This document shows, one piece after another, positions 24,705-38,113 of a DNA stretch of 64,000 nt. The translations under genes were made by a program, and so were the position numbers. The stretch is from Apiosordaria backusii. Taxonomy: Eukaryota > Ascomycota > Sordariomycetes > Sordariales > Lasiosphaeriaceae. The stretch's first letter is position 1. Each line of letters begins with the position of its first letter. Location: the NCBI GenBank assembly GCA_030549205.1, contig JAUKTV010000014.1:124001-188000 (forward strand). The letters run 5' to 3'. Under the pieces are notes generated by a model. The model saw only the letters and a list, made by a program, of their open reading frames with translations. It was not told the DNA's origin and made no database searches.

Positions 24705-25677
24705 CTTAAATATATAGATGCTTACAATCAATATAATAGCAATATCTTTAGGTTATTTAGTATAGGTATTTAACTGGCTATTTATTAAACTGTTTTATCC
24801 TTTACTATTACTCTTACGATAATAATTAATATCTTTAACTATACTTTTACCTTATCCTTCTATTTAAATACTTTATTTTAATTCTGTTTCTTATTAATTT
24901 ACCGGTCCATTTTAAAATCGATTAAATCCTATTTAAATTAATAAAATTTAATATATTATTTAAAAAATAAAATATAAAGGTATATATAATTAACTTTTAA
25001 ATAAAGGAAAGGCTTTTATTATATTTTTTATTATCTTTTTTTAATATAGTTATTATAATATCGATAAGTAACTACTATTATTTAACTTTAGGATTTTATA
25101 TTTATAAGCTTTTAGTATAATTATATATTACTATTATATTAATATTATCTTTTAATTATTAAATTATATAGGATAGACCTATACTTAATATTATAATCGA
25201 TTAAATCTTAATATAGTAAGTAATATAGAAAAGGAATATAGTAAATAATAAAAAAGTAATATAGTAAATAATAATAAAAGAGGAATATAATAGGTAATAT
25301 AGAAAAGGAATATAGTAAATAATATAAAAGAGGAAAAAAGTAATAAATAGAATCCTTTTTAACCTTATTTAAACATTAGTACTTAACTTTAATATAAACC
25401 GATAAAAAAGTTATTAACATAATTATAAGTAATTGAATATAAAGAAAGTATTTAAAAGGTTTAACTATAATATTATTATATAAACTTATTATTAAACTTA
25501 ACGGTAAAAGGGTATATAATAAGTATATAATAAGTATATGATAAGTATATAATTATAATAGTAAGTAGGCCCTTGGCAGTTCAAGTAGTACACCAGATTA
25601 ATTGTGAAGAGAACTAACGCTGGGTATGGCGTTGTAAAAGAAATCTTTTTTTGGAAGCTCTACTTCTTAGAGAGATA
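24705..25677 (+). repeat. Family A repeat, small deletion at the 5' end
   Basis: Starts CTTAAATATATAGATGC, lacking about 25 bp after the first bases, and ends TACTTCTTAGAGAGATA. Flanked by an exact 13-bp target duplication TATATATAATTAA (24692-24704 and 25678-25690). The GCTGGGTATGGCGTTG segment near the 3' end is preserved. Confidence 0.8.
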
Positions 25678-25690
25678 TATATATATAATT

Positions 25691-26261
25691 AATAATTAAA
25701 TTAAAATAAACTATAAAATTTTATAATATAAAAAGGTCTTTAAAAAATAAGTAAGTTTAAATTACTAATAAAGTATATAAAATAATATAGTAAATTTGAA
25801 ATTTTAAAACTTAATATAAATTTGAACCTTTAAACCTTTATCTTTTAAAAATAACCTTATTATAATTAAAGTTTAAATTATTAATATATAATATATATTC
25901 CTTTTATCTTAAAAAGTTATTAAATTAAAAACCTTGAAGATTTAATTAATTAACTTAACTTGTAATTATTTTCTTTTACTTTTATTATTATAACCTTTTT
26001 TACTTCTTATACTATTATCTTTATTATTATTTTACTTAATATTTTACTGTTTATAATCCCTTTAATTTAAATAATTATGTTTAATTACTTTATAAATATA
26101 TTATTTTTAACCTATTCATACTTCCCTTTTATATTAAACCTAATTAAACTTGAAAATATTTTTTGTATAATCATAAAGTTTACTGTTAAATTATAAAGAC
26201 TTTTAAAAAAACATTAAAATTAGATAATTTATATTATAAATAAAAAATCTTTTTTTTAAAT
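25691..26261. other. AT-rich spacer, no recognisable feature
   Basis: AT-converted DNA between a family A copy and a family B SINE. Nothing is recognised. Confidence 0.5.
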
Positions 26262-26616
26262 AATATCGAACGTTATTAAACGTTACAGTAAATTGGATAT
26301 CAATTTATTTATAGTTAACTATAAAGGTTATTATATATAAACTATAAAGTTATTACTTATTTTAAAAAGAAACCTATATACCTTTATTTAATTTACTTTA
26401 ATTTAATTAAATAAAAACCCCTTTAACCTTATTTATATTAGGTTTTTATTATTATAGCCTTTAATTTAAATTGATAAACGTCCCTTAAGCTAATTTAATA
26501 TAGCTTTTAACTGTATAATTATATTTATATTTAATAAATACCTTTGAAATAATAAAGCTATTTTATAATTTAATAAATTATAGTATAAATAAGCCCTACT
26601 TTATATTGTACTTTAG

Positions 26617-27589
26617 CTTAAGGTTCGGTGGTATATACACAAGACGTAACACACAGATGCTCACGATCAACACAATAGTAGTATCTTTAGGCTATTTAAT
26701 ATAGCTATTAGACTGGCTACTTAATCTATTAGGCCGTCTTATCCTTTACAATTACTACCGCGATATCGATTAACTTTACTAACCAGTCTTCTACTTTATC
26801 CTTCTTTTTAAAAGCTTTCTTCTAAATTGTTTTATCTTTAATCCAATACTTTAATTTAAAACTAATTAAATCCTATTTAACTCGATAGAAGTTAATGTAT
26901 TCGGTATAAAACAAAGTAGCGACGGTATATATAGCTAACTCTTTAATAAAGACAACGCTTATATTCTACTTATTACTGTCTTTCTTTAATATAGCCATTA
27001 TAATATCGGCAAATTCAAGGTACTTATAACTATTTAACATTAGGATTTTATATTTATAGGCTTTCGGTATAATTATATATTGCTATTATATTAGTACTAT
27101 CTCTTAATCGTTAAGTTGTATAGGACAGATCTATACTTAGTATTATAATCGATTAAGTTTTAATATAGTAAATAGTATAGAAGAGGAATGTAGTAAGTAA
27201 TGTAAGAGAGGAATATAGTAGGTAATATAAAAGAGGAATGTAGTAGGTAATATAGAAGAAGAACGGTAAAGAAAAGCAGATAGGATTCTTTTTAACTTTA
27301 TATAGGCGTTAGTATTTAGCCTTAGTATAGGCTGGTAAAGGAGTTATCGGTACGGTTATAAGCAATTTGGTAGTAAAGGAGGTGTTTAAAAGGTTTGGCT
27401 ATAATATCATTATATAAGCTTATTGTTAAACTCGACGGTAGAAGGTTTAACTATATAATAAGTATATAACTATAACAGTAGCTCCAAGCAGTTTAAATAG
27501 TATACTAGATCAGCTGTAAAGAGAACCAACACTGGATATAGCGTTATAAAAGAATTTTTTTTTTAGAAGCTCCACTTCTTAGAGAGATA
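26617..27589 (+). repeat. Family A repeat inserted in a SINE
   Basis: Well preserved from CTTAAGGTTCGGTGGTATAT to CCACTTCTTAGAGAGATA. The 15-bp target duplication TATATTGTACTTTAG (26602-26616) and TATATTGTATTTTAA (27590-27604) differs only by one C/T and one G/A change, as expected after RIP of one side. Confidence 0.87.
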
Positions 27590-27603
27590 TATATTGTATT
27601 TTA

Positions 27604-28090
27604 AAAATGATATTAAACGTCGTTAAACGTTATAGTAGATTGGAAATCAGCCTATCTATACTTAGTTAAAGAGGTCGCTATATATAAGCCATAAGGCCAC
27701 TATCTATTTTAAGAGGAAACCTATATATTTTTATCTAGCCTATTTAGGTTTAATTAGACTAAAACCTCTTTGTCCTTACTTGTATCCAGCTTCTAAGCTA
27801 TCCTAATGCCTCTAGCCCTATAAGGCTTCGATAAACGTCCCCTTAGCTGGTTTCGGTATAGCTATAGCCTTACAACTGCACCTATACTTAATAGGTACTT
27901 CTAAGTGGCAGGGCTGTCTTATTGGTCCGTAGGTTACGGTAAAAGTAGGCCCCGCCCTACTTTTTACCTTAGCTACTGGCCAATGAAAATTCAGCTCTTT
28001 TTGCCCTGCGCGAGACTCGAACTCACTACCTCTTAATTGAATGCAGCAATTTAAGAGGCCCTCAGGTACATGCCACTGCACTACAGGGGG
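27604..28090 (-). mobile_element. Family B SINE, full copy with clear tRNA-like head
   Basis: 487 bp, flanked by an exact 15-bp target duplication ATATATTGTATTTTA (27589-27603 and 28091-28105). On the minus strand the head reads TGTAGTGCAGTGGCATG (A box) and later GTGAGTTCGAGTCTCGC (T arm with B box). CCCTGT near the start can pair with GCAGGG after the T arm like an acceptor stem. The body follows and the 3' end is CGTTTAATATCA. An 87-residue open frame over this copy is an accidental translation of the SINE. Confidence 0.85.
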
Positions 28091-28170
28091 ATATATTGTA
28101 TTTTAGTTATTAGTTAATAAAAATTTAGCTTTTTTTACCTTATATGAAATTCGAATCTATAACCTTTTTT

Positions 28171-28770
28171 AATTTAAATTACCTTTTATCTTAAAAATAA
28201 TATATTACTTTCTTTATTTTTAAATTTTATTAAAAGAATTATATTAATTAATATTTAAATCCTTTAAAACTTTATAAAATTAATAAATTAAATTAAATAT
28301 ATTAAAGATAATATTAAATGGTAGAATTTTGAAGTTATAATTTAAAAGTAGAAAAAGTAAAACCGCTAATCTCTTTTTTAATATAATATACTTTTACTTT
28401 AAAACTATTATTATTATAATTATAATTAATTTAATTATATTAATACTTTTATTTTAATTTAACTTTTTTTATTTCTAATACCATTATTTTTAAACTTTCT
28501 ATTATATTTCTTTATCCTTTTTTAACAGAGATTTAATATTATTTTTATAAATAAAAAAGCTATCATATTATTACCTATTTTTAAATTTTTTTTTTATAAT
28601 AATAATAATTCTTTATTTAAAAACTATTAATTGAATTTATTTTAAGTTTTTACTTCTTTTATATTTACTACTATAAATATAAATATAAAGCTTTTAAAGA
28701 GTATAAATGGTATTAACGTTAATAATTAAATAGTAATAATTAGTTAAAGATATATTAAATATATTTTATT
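28171..28770. other. AT-rich spacer, no recognisable feature
   Basis: AT-converted sequence between the SINE cluster and the copia LTR. No feature is recognised. Confidence 0.5.
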
Positions 28771-29635
28771 TATTGGAATAGGTATGGCCAATTACAGGCC
28801 TAAGGGCCCTGTAATTAGTGCTTATACACTAGCTTACAGTGCAGCGGAAGTCTTACGTGTAATACCTATAGCTTAGTACTGGGGTACTAGAATATAGCAC
28901 CTTGTAAGTACTATAGGACAGAAATATAGTAAGTAAACAATTGTATTGTAGTACTAGCCTTTTATAAATCCACTATAATATTTTCTATAATAGGGTTTAT
29001 ACTTGACCTCTACTATATACCTACTGACTAACATATAGTACTTTATATACCCTAGCAGGCAGATAGGCTAAAGTACAATTTAATTAACCTTAAGGTTTGC
29101 TAAGCCCTATAAACCACTTACTAAGCCCTCAATAACTTCCGATCTATAGGGCTTATAGGCCTATAATTTAATATAATAGTAATATACCTACTTAACTATA
29201 GGCTTACTAATTCTAAGCCAATTTAGCTAGCCTAATGGTTAGCTATAGGTCTTCTAAATAGCTAAGTTAGCATAGTTTACAGTTCTTTAAAAATCGACTT
29301 ACGGCTATATAAAAGAGCCGCAAAACCTAGTACCCTTAATTTAAAGTGTAGGTTAATATAGGGTTAAGGTTAAGCTATTTATATTATTTATAATAGTAAG
29401 CCTTAATAGCTTAAATATAAAATTATAGACGGTTTAGCCTACTGGTTAGTAGGATGTAGGCCTTTAAATAGCCCTATAGTAAAATAAGGTACTTAGTAAG
29501 TATTAGGTAGTTAATAGGTAGGCTTTCTTTTCCCTTATACTTGGCCTATAAGTTAAATATTAAGAAACTTCCACTATATAGTATAATAGCAGCCACCTAC
29601 TATAAACTTAAGCCTTATAGAGACTTAGTTTAATA
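28771..29635 (-). repeat. Copia 3' LTR
   Basis: An 865-bp LTR. On the plus strand it begins TATTGGAATAGG (probably TGTTGGAATAGG before mutation) and ends TTTAATA (TTTAACA before mutation). It is homologous along its length to the solo LTR at 41739-42572 in the opposite orientation, sharing CCAATTACAGGCC and TACTAGAATA-type blocks. Confidence 0.8.
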
Positions 29636-30819
29636 CCCCTTTTTTACTTATAGTAAGTAATAGGCTTAGATTTAAATCTAAGGCCTACTATAGTAAGCTA
29701 AAACTAATAAACTAACTAATTAATTAAAAAACTAAAATATAAAGTATATAAGATATTAAGGTCTATATATTTAAGTATTAAGCAATTACTTTTATAAGCT
29801 AATTTATAAAGGAAAATTAAATATAAAGAAGGTAGTTTTTCAATCTATTCCTCTACTAACTTTTCCCCTATAGGCCTATTACTTAAGCCTAAAAGACCTA
29901 TAAAGGCCTTAAATTTTTAACTAATTAATAATTTAATTAATCTATTAGCCGGTATTTATTTAGTATTTAAATAGTTAATAGTAACCTATAATGCCCTAAC
30001 TTACTTTTTAACTTAATAGTATTTTAATAATATATACTTAGTATAGTTATAAAAAGCTAGGTTATAGGCAGTAATTATAAAGCTAATATTATTACTATAT
30101 AATAAGGTAAAGCCTATTAAAGTATACTTTAGCTTTTTATAAACCTCTAATCTATAGAGCTTTATAAATAGCCTTAATAAGTACGTTAGTTTTAGCCTTT
30201 AAAGTAAAGAAGCTTATAGTATTAGCTTTTTTTAATTTTTAACTTATAAGGCTTCTAACTACTTTAAATATAAAGCTATAGGTAGATTTTAAGTCCTTTA
30301 AGTCCTCTATAAAGTCTAAATTTATAAAGCCTATAAATACTATAGTACCTTCTTTTTTAATAAGTCTAATAGTATTATAACTGTAAGCAATTACTAAATT
30401 CTCTATACCGTTTAAATACTTTAAAAGGTTTTTAATAGCATTTAAACTTACTATAGTAAATTACTATATACTTTTTAAAAGCTACTATATTATAAAAGCA
30501 ATATTAAACTTTATATAAGTTATTAAATATATTATAATACTTACTATACATTAAAATAGTATATAATCCGATTTATTTATAAGGCTTCCTTTTAATTTAA
30601 AGTCTTTATATTAAGCTACTATTTTAAACTATAAAAGAACTAGTATTTTATAACTATTTTTAAAGCTAAAAGTCTTAATTACCTTTTATATATACTAAGC
30701 TTAATTAAGCTATAAAAAGAAGTAATATCTATCCTTTATTATTTAAATACTTAAAAAGAAAGAAGCCAGCCTTATATTTTCTATTAAATAGACTTTATTT
30801 AAACTTTTTTTAAACCGTT

Positions 30820-30900
30820 AAATATAAGCCTTATTAAAGCCTATAATTAAATAATTATTAATATAGGTTATTATAAAAATCCTAACTTTAGGATTATAAA
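30820..30900 (-). pseudogene. Copia reverse transcriptase core, RIP-altered YVDD
   Basis: On the minus strand the reading VRIFIITYINNYLIIG aligns with the copia RT catalytic block, in which YVDD binds the metal ions. Here both aspartates read Asn (GAT to AAT) and Val reads Ile (GTx to ATT). All are G-to-A changes, meaning RIP on the opposite strand. The enzyme would be inactive. Confidence 0.75.
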
Positions 30901-33900
30901 AGATAGTAAAGTTAGAAATTAACGCTATAAAACCCTTTTTTTTTAATAAGTTAGTAAGTTTAGTTTATTAAAGTCTAAGGCTTTACTTTAGGCTATATAG
31001 GGCTTTAAAAAGGCAAATTATTTAGCTAATTTTAAACTTAAAGCTTTATTTATATAGCTTTACTTTAATAGTTAAGTCTACTTTTTAATAAAATTTATAA
31101 AAGCCTTTAAATATAGTTATATAATTCTTCTTTTTTAAATAGCTATTAAGAAATGCCTCTATAAAATCGATTTACTTTATTTTCCAATTTAATAAAGCTA
31201 CTATAATTAATAGTATATACTAAATAAATAATATAGTAATAGAAGTAAAGGTCTTTATAAAATTTAAACCTTCCTTTTATAAAAATCTTCTAACAATTAA
31301 CTTAACTTTAAATTTTAAAAGCCTATTTTTTTTATTAGTCTTTTTATATAGTATTAACTTATTAATTAATAGCATATAGTTTTTAAGGAAAGTATTTTAA
31401 AAAAGGAATTTAAAAGTTCTTTAATTAACTATTTACTTAAATTTACTATATATAGCCTTTAATTAGTAGGATTTTTTAAAGTTCTTTAATATTTATTTTA
31501 GTATTTAAGGTAATAAATTAATATTAAAAGAACCTTTAAAGACTTTATAGTAATAGGCCTTAGTTTTAATTAATATTAATTTAATAAATTAACTAGTACC
31601 TATTTTAATATCTTTATTTATAGTTTAATATAGTTTTTCTATTTCTATTAATAAGTAGTCTTTAATAGAAAGTTTTAAACCGGCCTTAAGGCCTATATTA
31701 GGCTTATTTAAAAGCTTTAAATTATTATTAATTATAGCCTTTTAAATTATAATAGGTCTACTAATTAACTTACTATTAGAAAAATTTTTAAAATATAGAT
31801 TACTATCTTTATTTACTAATTATAATAGCTCTATCTTCCTTTAGCCTAAATCCCCTTTTAAAATAGCAATAGTACTTTAAATTATAGTAAGCTTATTTAC
31901 TATATTAATAAAGGAAAATTTTACTATTATCCTTTTAACTAATATCTATATTTAATAGGTCTTATTTTTAAAGATAGCTAGTAGCTTACTAAGCTCTATA
32001 TAAGCCTATAGCTTTAAAGCTCTAGACCTTTTTTTAATAGAAATAAAAAGCTTTATAGAAAAGCCTATAGCCTTAAACCGGCTTAAATCTAATTTATAGG
32101 AAAGGAAAGGCTTTAATTTATTATAGAATATTTAATAAAAAGTAAAGTCCCTATTATTAATTACTATATAGTTAATTAATTTAAATACTATAGGCACTAT
32201 ATAGTATTATAAATACTAAAGAAGCTATAATAATACTATTATAGCCTATAACCGGTTTAAAAATACTTTAATAGAGCGTTCCATTAGACCGTTTTATTTA
32301 TAAATATAGGGCTTAAAAATAAAAAATTTAACGCTTTTAATAGAAAACTAAGCCTATAATTTATAATTAATTTCTTTCCTACTATTATAATAAAAGCAAG
32401 TAAGGTATCGGTTATAGTAATTCTTTAAGCCTTTAAAGAAGCCTTTTATAATATTTAGTATAGTTAGTCCTTTAATATTTAGTAAATAAAAGGCCTACTT
32501 AAATTAGGATTTTCGGTCTATTAAAATTAATACTATAAGGAGCCTATTATAAGGTAGAGGCTTAATTTTAAAAGTTTCGCCTTTAATAGAACCTAAAATC
32601 CTAAGTAAGTCCGGAATAGTAGAAAATTAAAGCCTTCTTATTGCCTTAACTTTATTATAAGCTAAATATTAAAAATCTACTTCTTTTATTTAATCTAAGT
32701 TTAAAAGCCTAGTAATAATTTTACTGGTCTTTTTTAATAATATTAGGTCTATATAACTTAGCCTAATATACCATTTTAATATTATTTAAAGTAATTTATC
32801 ATAATGGTCTATAATAGTATTAAGGATATTTTTAATAGCCTTTTTAAGCTTATAGCTTCCTTAAGCCTCTTTTTAACTAAGTAAGCTAAGGTTACTTAAA
32901 CTATTAAGGCCTTTTATAAACTAATAGAGCTCTTTAATAGGTCTGCTTTAATTAAATCTTTTAAAGCTAAGGTTACTTAAACTATTAGGGCCTTCTATAG
33001 GCTAACGGAGCTTTATTTCTTTAAATACGCTTTAACTATAGCCTTCCTTATAGCCTTATTTAAACCCCTTAAGCCTATAGGGCTTTACCTTTTAAATATT
33101 TAAATTAAAGCTAATAGCGCTATTACTATTCAGCTTTATAGGCCTATTATTAAGCCTTTAAGGGTTTAATTTAACCTTTAGATAGCTATCCTTTTAAAAT
33201 AAAGGCCTATTAAAAAGCTTTATTACTTATTTTCGTTTCTAATTAATAACATTAAAACTTATACTATAGTAAATAATAAGCCTCTCTACCTTCTATAATT
33301 TTAAGAAAAAGCTTAAAACCTTAAAATCGAATACCGCTATTAAGGCTTTATTAGGCCTATATAGTACTTTCTTTTTAACCTAACCGCTAGCCTTATAGTA
33401 TAGTATACTATTAAAAAGGTTAATGTTAAATTAAGAAATATATAAAGTATTTTTAAGCTTAAGCTTAATATATTTAAAAGGTTCTTTTTAAAAAAGTACT
33501 ATAAATACAGTAGTTTTAAACCCTTTAGATATTAAAAGACCTCTGCTTATATAAATTATCTTTAATAAGCTATTGTTAAGCTTATATTTAATAAACCATT
33601 TTCGACTATTAATAATATAGTTAGTAGATTTAGTATTATATAGAAGGGCATCCTTTAAAGAAAGTACTACTAAGGCCTCACCTTCAGTACTTTCAGCGCC
33701 TTTAATAAGCCCTATAGATACTATATAAGTACCCTCGTTACTATCGTTATTATTAAAGTCTTTAAAGACCTTGAAAGCTAAATTATAAAAGCTTACTATA
33801 TAGGTAAATAAATCTTTAACCTTAGGCTTTTTTTAATACCTTTAAGCCTTTTAAAGCCTTTTTTTTTTCTTTTAAAAAAAGCTATTAAAGTTATTTAAAC

Positions 33901-33989
33901 TATTATTACTATTACTTTCAAACTTCTTTTTAAAGGAAACCTTCTTTCTAACACCTTTAAAAAAGCCTTCTTTACTTCTATAGATTTAT

Positions 33990-34647
33990 AATTAAGTTAA
34001 TTAATTACTTTTCCTTTTTCAATATATTATTAACTTATAAATTTTAAATTATAAATATTAATGATTGAATATATAATAAGTCTTTATTATAATTCCGATA
34101 TAAATTTAAGGTTTCAATTTAAAATAATTTTAAATAAAACTTTTTAATTATATAATAAAAATAATTTATTAATTATTTACTTTATACTATAATAATAATA
34201 TATCTTTGAAATATTTATTTATAATAAGAATGAATATATTAAATTCTTTCTTTAATATTATATAAACTTTACTTTTAAATATTATTAATATTATTATAAT
34301 AAAATTAATATTGATTATATAATTAAATATAGAAAAGTTTTTTATAAGGTTAGTATTTTTAAAATCCTTTTATTATAAAGTAAAGCTTTTTAAATATTTA
34401 AAGTAATAATAAATATATTCTTTAATTATTTTAATTATATTAATAATAAAGTAATTAATAAACTTTTTTATTATATAAGCAAAGTTAAAATAATATATAT
34501 TATTATATATTATATAAAATAATTTTTAAAAGTAACTTTAGTTTATTTTACCTTTATATAATTTATAATATAATAGGTTGTTTTTAATTATCAATAATAT
34601 ATTCATTTCTATTTTCGATATTTTAAAGTTTTTCATATACTTTTTTG
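33990..34647. other. AT-rich spacer, no recognisable feature
   Basis: AT-converted DNA to the right of the copia remnant. The expected 5' LTR is not found here. Confidence 0.5.
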
Positions 34648-35355
34648 TATTTTAAAGTTCGGTAGTATATATATAAAATATAATATATAAATACTTATAA
34701 TTAATATAATAATATCTTAAAGTTATTTAATATAATAATTAGTTATATAATCTATTAAGCTCCCTTATACTTTATAATTATTTTTATAATATTAATTAAC
34801 TTATTAATTAACCTTTTATTTTATTTTATTTTTAAATACTTTTTTTTAAATCGTTTTATTATTAATCTAATACCTCGGCTTAAAACCAATTAAATCCTAT
34901 CTAAACTAATAAAAGTTAATATCTTTAATATAAAATAAAATAAAACCGGTATATATAGTTAACTTTTTAATAACGGTAATATTTATATTTTATTTAGTAT
35001 TGTCTTTTTTTTGTATAAATATTATTATATAAAGAAATATAGTAAGTAATATAAAAAAGGAATAGTAAAAAGAAGTAAATAGGATCCTTTTTAACTTTAT
35101 ATAACTATTAGTATTTAACCTTATTATAAATTAATAAAGAAATTATTAATACAGTTATAAGTAATTTAATAATAATAAAAATATTTAAAATGTTTAATTA
35201 TATTATTGTTTTATAAATTTATTATTAAACTTCATAGTAAAAGGTTTAATTATATAATAAATATATAACTATAACAAGCACTCTAAAAATTTTAAATAAT
35301 ATATTAAATTAACTATAAAAAATATTTTAAAAGAATATATTTTGTAAAGAAATAA
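34648..35355 (+). repeat. Family A repeat, decayed and internally shortened
   Basis: Starts TTTTAAAGTTCGGTAGTATA and follows the family order, but is about 250 bp short. The terminal hairpin is barely recognisable. Confidence 0.6.
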
Positions 35356-36169
35356 TTCTTTTTTATTTTTTAATAATAAAAATTTGAAACTTTTTAATAT
35401 TTAATATTAATTTTATAATCCTTTTTAAACTTTTTTATAAATTCAAGGATTATTTTAATATATATAAGAATAAAACTATAGTAATTATTAATTTATATAT
35501 TATTTAATTTTAATATTTTTAAATTACTATTTAATTTATTATTATTTTTTAATAATAAATATACTAATATATTTAATTTAAATTTTAATTTATTATAAAT
35601 ATATTGAACCTTTACTAAATATTATATTAAATAAACTATTATTAATATTAATTTAAAATTAAATTTATTAACATTTACTTTTTTAAATAATAATTAATAA
35701 ATAATAGTTTTTAATATATAATAGTTTATTACTTTTTTATAGTAAATTATAATTACTTTTATAACTTTTTATAAATTTATATTAAACTTAATATTTTAAA
35801 TTCTATTAATTAATATTTAATGTTAATATTATTTATTTTATATTTAAAATATATTATAAAATAAATAGTGTTAATGAAAGCTTTTTTATTATCGTATTTA
35901 TTATTAAATATTATAATATTTATATTATATTTATATATTTCTTTATAAATATTAACGTTTAATAACTTTAATATATTAAAAATATAAATTTAATAAAGCA
36001 TTTTTATTATATATTAAAGAATTTTAATTTAATATCATAACCTGTCTTTTTTTTTTAAATTTTTTTTCTTTTATTAAATCGCTATTTTTAACGCTTTCTT
36101 TTTAAAGAAAACCTTTTTATCTTTTAAAATTTAAATTTTGTTTGAAAAAAAGTTATTCTTTTAATATAT
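35356..36169. other. AT-rich spacer, no recognisable feature
   Basis: Almost pure A and T. Nothing is recognised. Confidence 0.5.
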
Positions 36170-38113
36170 TTTAAGGTTCAGTAGTATATATATAAAATAT
36201 AATATATAAATACTTATAATTAACATAATAGTACTTTAAAACTTTTTAATAAAGCTATTAAATTAATTACTATATTTATTAAACTGTTTTATCTTTCTTT
36301 ATTACTTTTATACTTAAAATTAACCTTATTAAATATCCTTTTACTTTATTTTTCTATTTAAATACTTTATTTTAAATCTTCTTTGTATTATTATCTTTAA
36401 TTTAATACTTTAATTTAAAATCAATTAGAGTTTACTTAAATTAATAAAGGTTTTTATATTAATTAAAAAATCAAGCATTGAAAGTATAAATAATAAATAT
36501 TTAAATATAAATAATATTTATATTTTTTTACTTTCTATGATTTTTCTTTAATATAGTTATCATTATATTAATAAAATTAAAGTACTTTTGATTATTTAAC
36601 TTTAGAATTTTATATGTATAAGCTTTTAATATAATTATATACTATTATTATATTAATATTATCTTTTAATTAGTAAATTATATAAAATAGACTTATATTT
36701 AATATTATAAGTAATCGATTAAATCTTAATATAGTAAGTAATTTAAAAGAGGAATATAGTAGGTAATATAGGAGAGGAATATAGTAGGTAATATAAAAAA
36801 GGAATAGTGAAGAAAAGTAATAAATAGGAATTTTTTTAATTTTATATAGATATCAATATTTAGTTTTAGTATAAGTTAATCAGGAAGTAGTTAATATACT
36901 TATAAGTAATTTATTAAAAAAAAAGGTATTTAAAAAGTTTAACTATATTATTATTTTAAAAATTTATTGTTAAACTTACCGGTAGAAGGTTTAATTATAT
37001 AATAAATATATAACTATATTTCTTTAAAAAGTGAAGCTTCTGAAAAAAAAATTTCTTTTACAATACTATACCCGGCGTTAGTTCTCTTTATAGTTAATCT
37101 AGTATACTACTTAAATTACTTAAGGCTACCGTTATAGTTATATAATTATTATATACTTATCATATATTTATTATATAGTTAAACCTTTTATTATTAAGTT
37201 TAATAATAAGCTTGTATAATAATATTGTAATTAAACCTTTTAAACGCTTCTTTTACTATTAAATTATTTATAATTATACCGATAATTACTTTATTGGCTT
37301 ACGTTAAGGTTAGATATTAGTGCTTATATAAGGTTAAAAAGGATCCTGTTTATGACTTTTCTTTTTCCTATATTACTTACTATATTACTTTCTTGTATTA
37401 CTTACTATATTCCTTTTTTATATTACCTACTATATTATGATTTAATCGACTATTCATAATATTAAATATAGGTCTATTCTATATAATTTAATAATTAAAA
37501 AATAGTATTAATATAATAGTAATATATAATTATACCGAAAGTTTATAAATATAAAATCCTAATGTTAGATCGCTATAAATACTTTAAATTAATTAATATA
37601 ATAATAACTATATTGAAGAAAGATAGTAAGAAGTGGAAAAATATAAGCGTTGCTTATATTTAAATATATACTATATATACTATTATTACTTTATTTTTTA
37701 ACTAATACATTAAATTTTATTAATTTAGATAGGATTTAATCGTATAGACCGGTAGATTAAAAAAGATAATATACAGACTTAAGATAAAGCCTTTAAATAA
37801 AAGGATAAAGTAAAAGGATAGTCGGTAAAGTTAATATCGATTGTAAATATAATAATAAAGGCTAAGCCGCTTTAATAGGTAGCTAGTTTAATAGTATATT
37901 AAATAACTTAAAGATATTATTTACTATTATATTGATTATAAGTATCTATATATTACGTTTTATATATATACCACCGAACCTTAAGAATATGTAACTATAA
38001 CGGTAGCTTTAAATAATTTAAGTAGTATATAAAATTAACTATAAAGAAAACCAACGTTAAGTATAGCATTATAAAAGAATTTTTTTTTAAAAGCTCAACT
38101 TTTTAAAGAAATA
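36170..38113 (+). repeat. Family A repeat, split by a reverse family A copy
   Basis: The left part (36170-37016) starts TTTAAGGTTCAGTAG. It resumes at 37998 and ends CTCAACTTTTTAAAGAAATA. The interruption is a second family A copy in the opposite orientation. Confidence 0.72.
37017..37985 (-). repeat. Family A repeat, full length, nested in reverse
   Basis: On the minus strand it runs from CTTAAGGTTCGGTGG to the terminal hairpin. Flanked by a 12-bp target duplication with one G/A difference (AATATATAACTA at 37005-37016, AATATGTAACTA at 37986-37997). Confidence 0.82.

Larger units (their letters stand above)
26262..28170 (-). mobile_element. Family B SINE, split by a family A copy and a second SINE
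   Basis: The 3' body (26262-26616) is interrupted. The 5' body resumes at about 28106 (TTATTAGTTAATAAAAATTT, then a B-box-like GAAATTCGAATC in plus orientation). The tRNA-like tip is lost. The interruption holds a family A copy and then another SINE. Confidence 0.7.
28771..33990 (-). mobile_element. RIP-decayed Ty1/copia retrotransposon, 5' end not found
   Basis: The element lies on the minus strand. Its 3' LTR is at 28771-29635 and is preceded (on the minus strand) by the polypurine tract AAAAAAGGGG. Internal sequence keeps copia landmarks: the integrase C-terminal NGLMERSIK at 32267-32293, preceded by a TAA where Gln is expected, and the reverse transcriptase motif TYINNYLIIG around 30854, a converted YVDD. 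The order integrase before RT in the transcript direction is the copia order. No second LTR is seen at the right, where sequence becomes unrecognisable near 33990. No frame is open. Confidence 0.8.

Noticed and set aside
27818..28081. 87-residue minus-strand open frame
   Set aside because: It lies entirely within a family B SINE. The peptide simply translates the tRNA-like head and body, and other copies do not keep the frame.
27980..28090. Possible functional tRNA gene
   Set aside because: A- and B-box motifs and arms are present, but the anticodon arm is abnormal, the unit is part of a repeated element with target duplications, and other copies are mutated. It is a SINE head.
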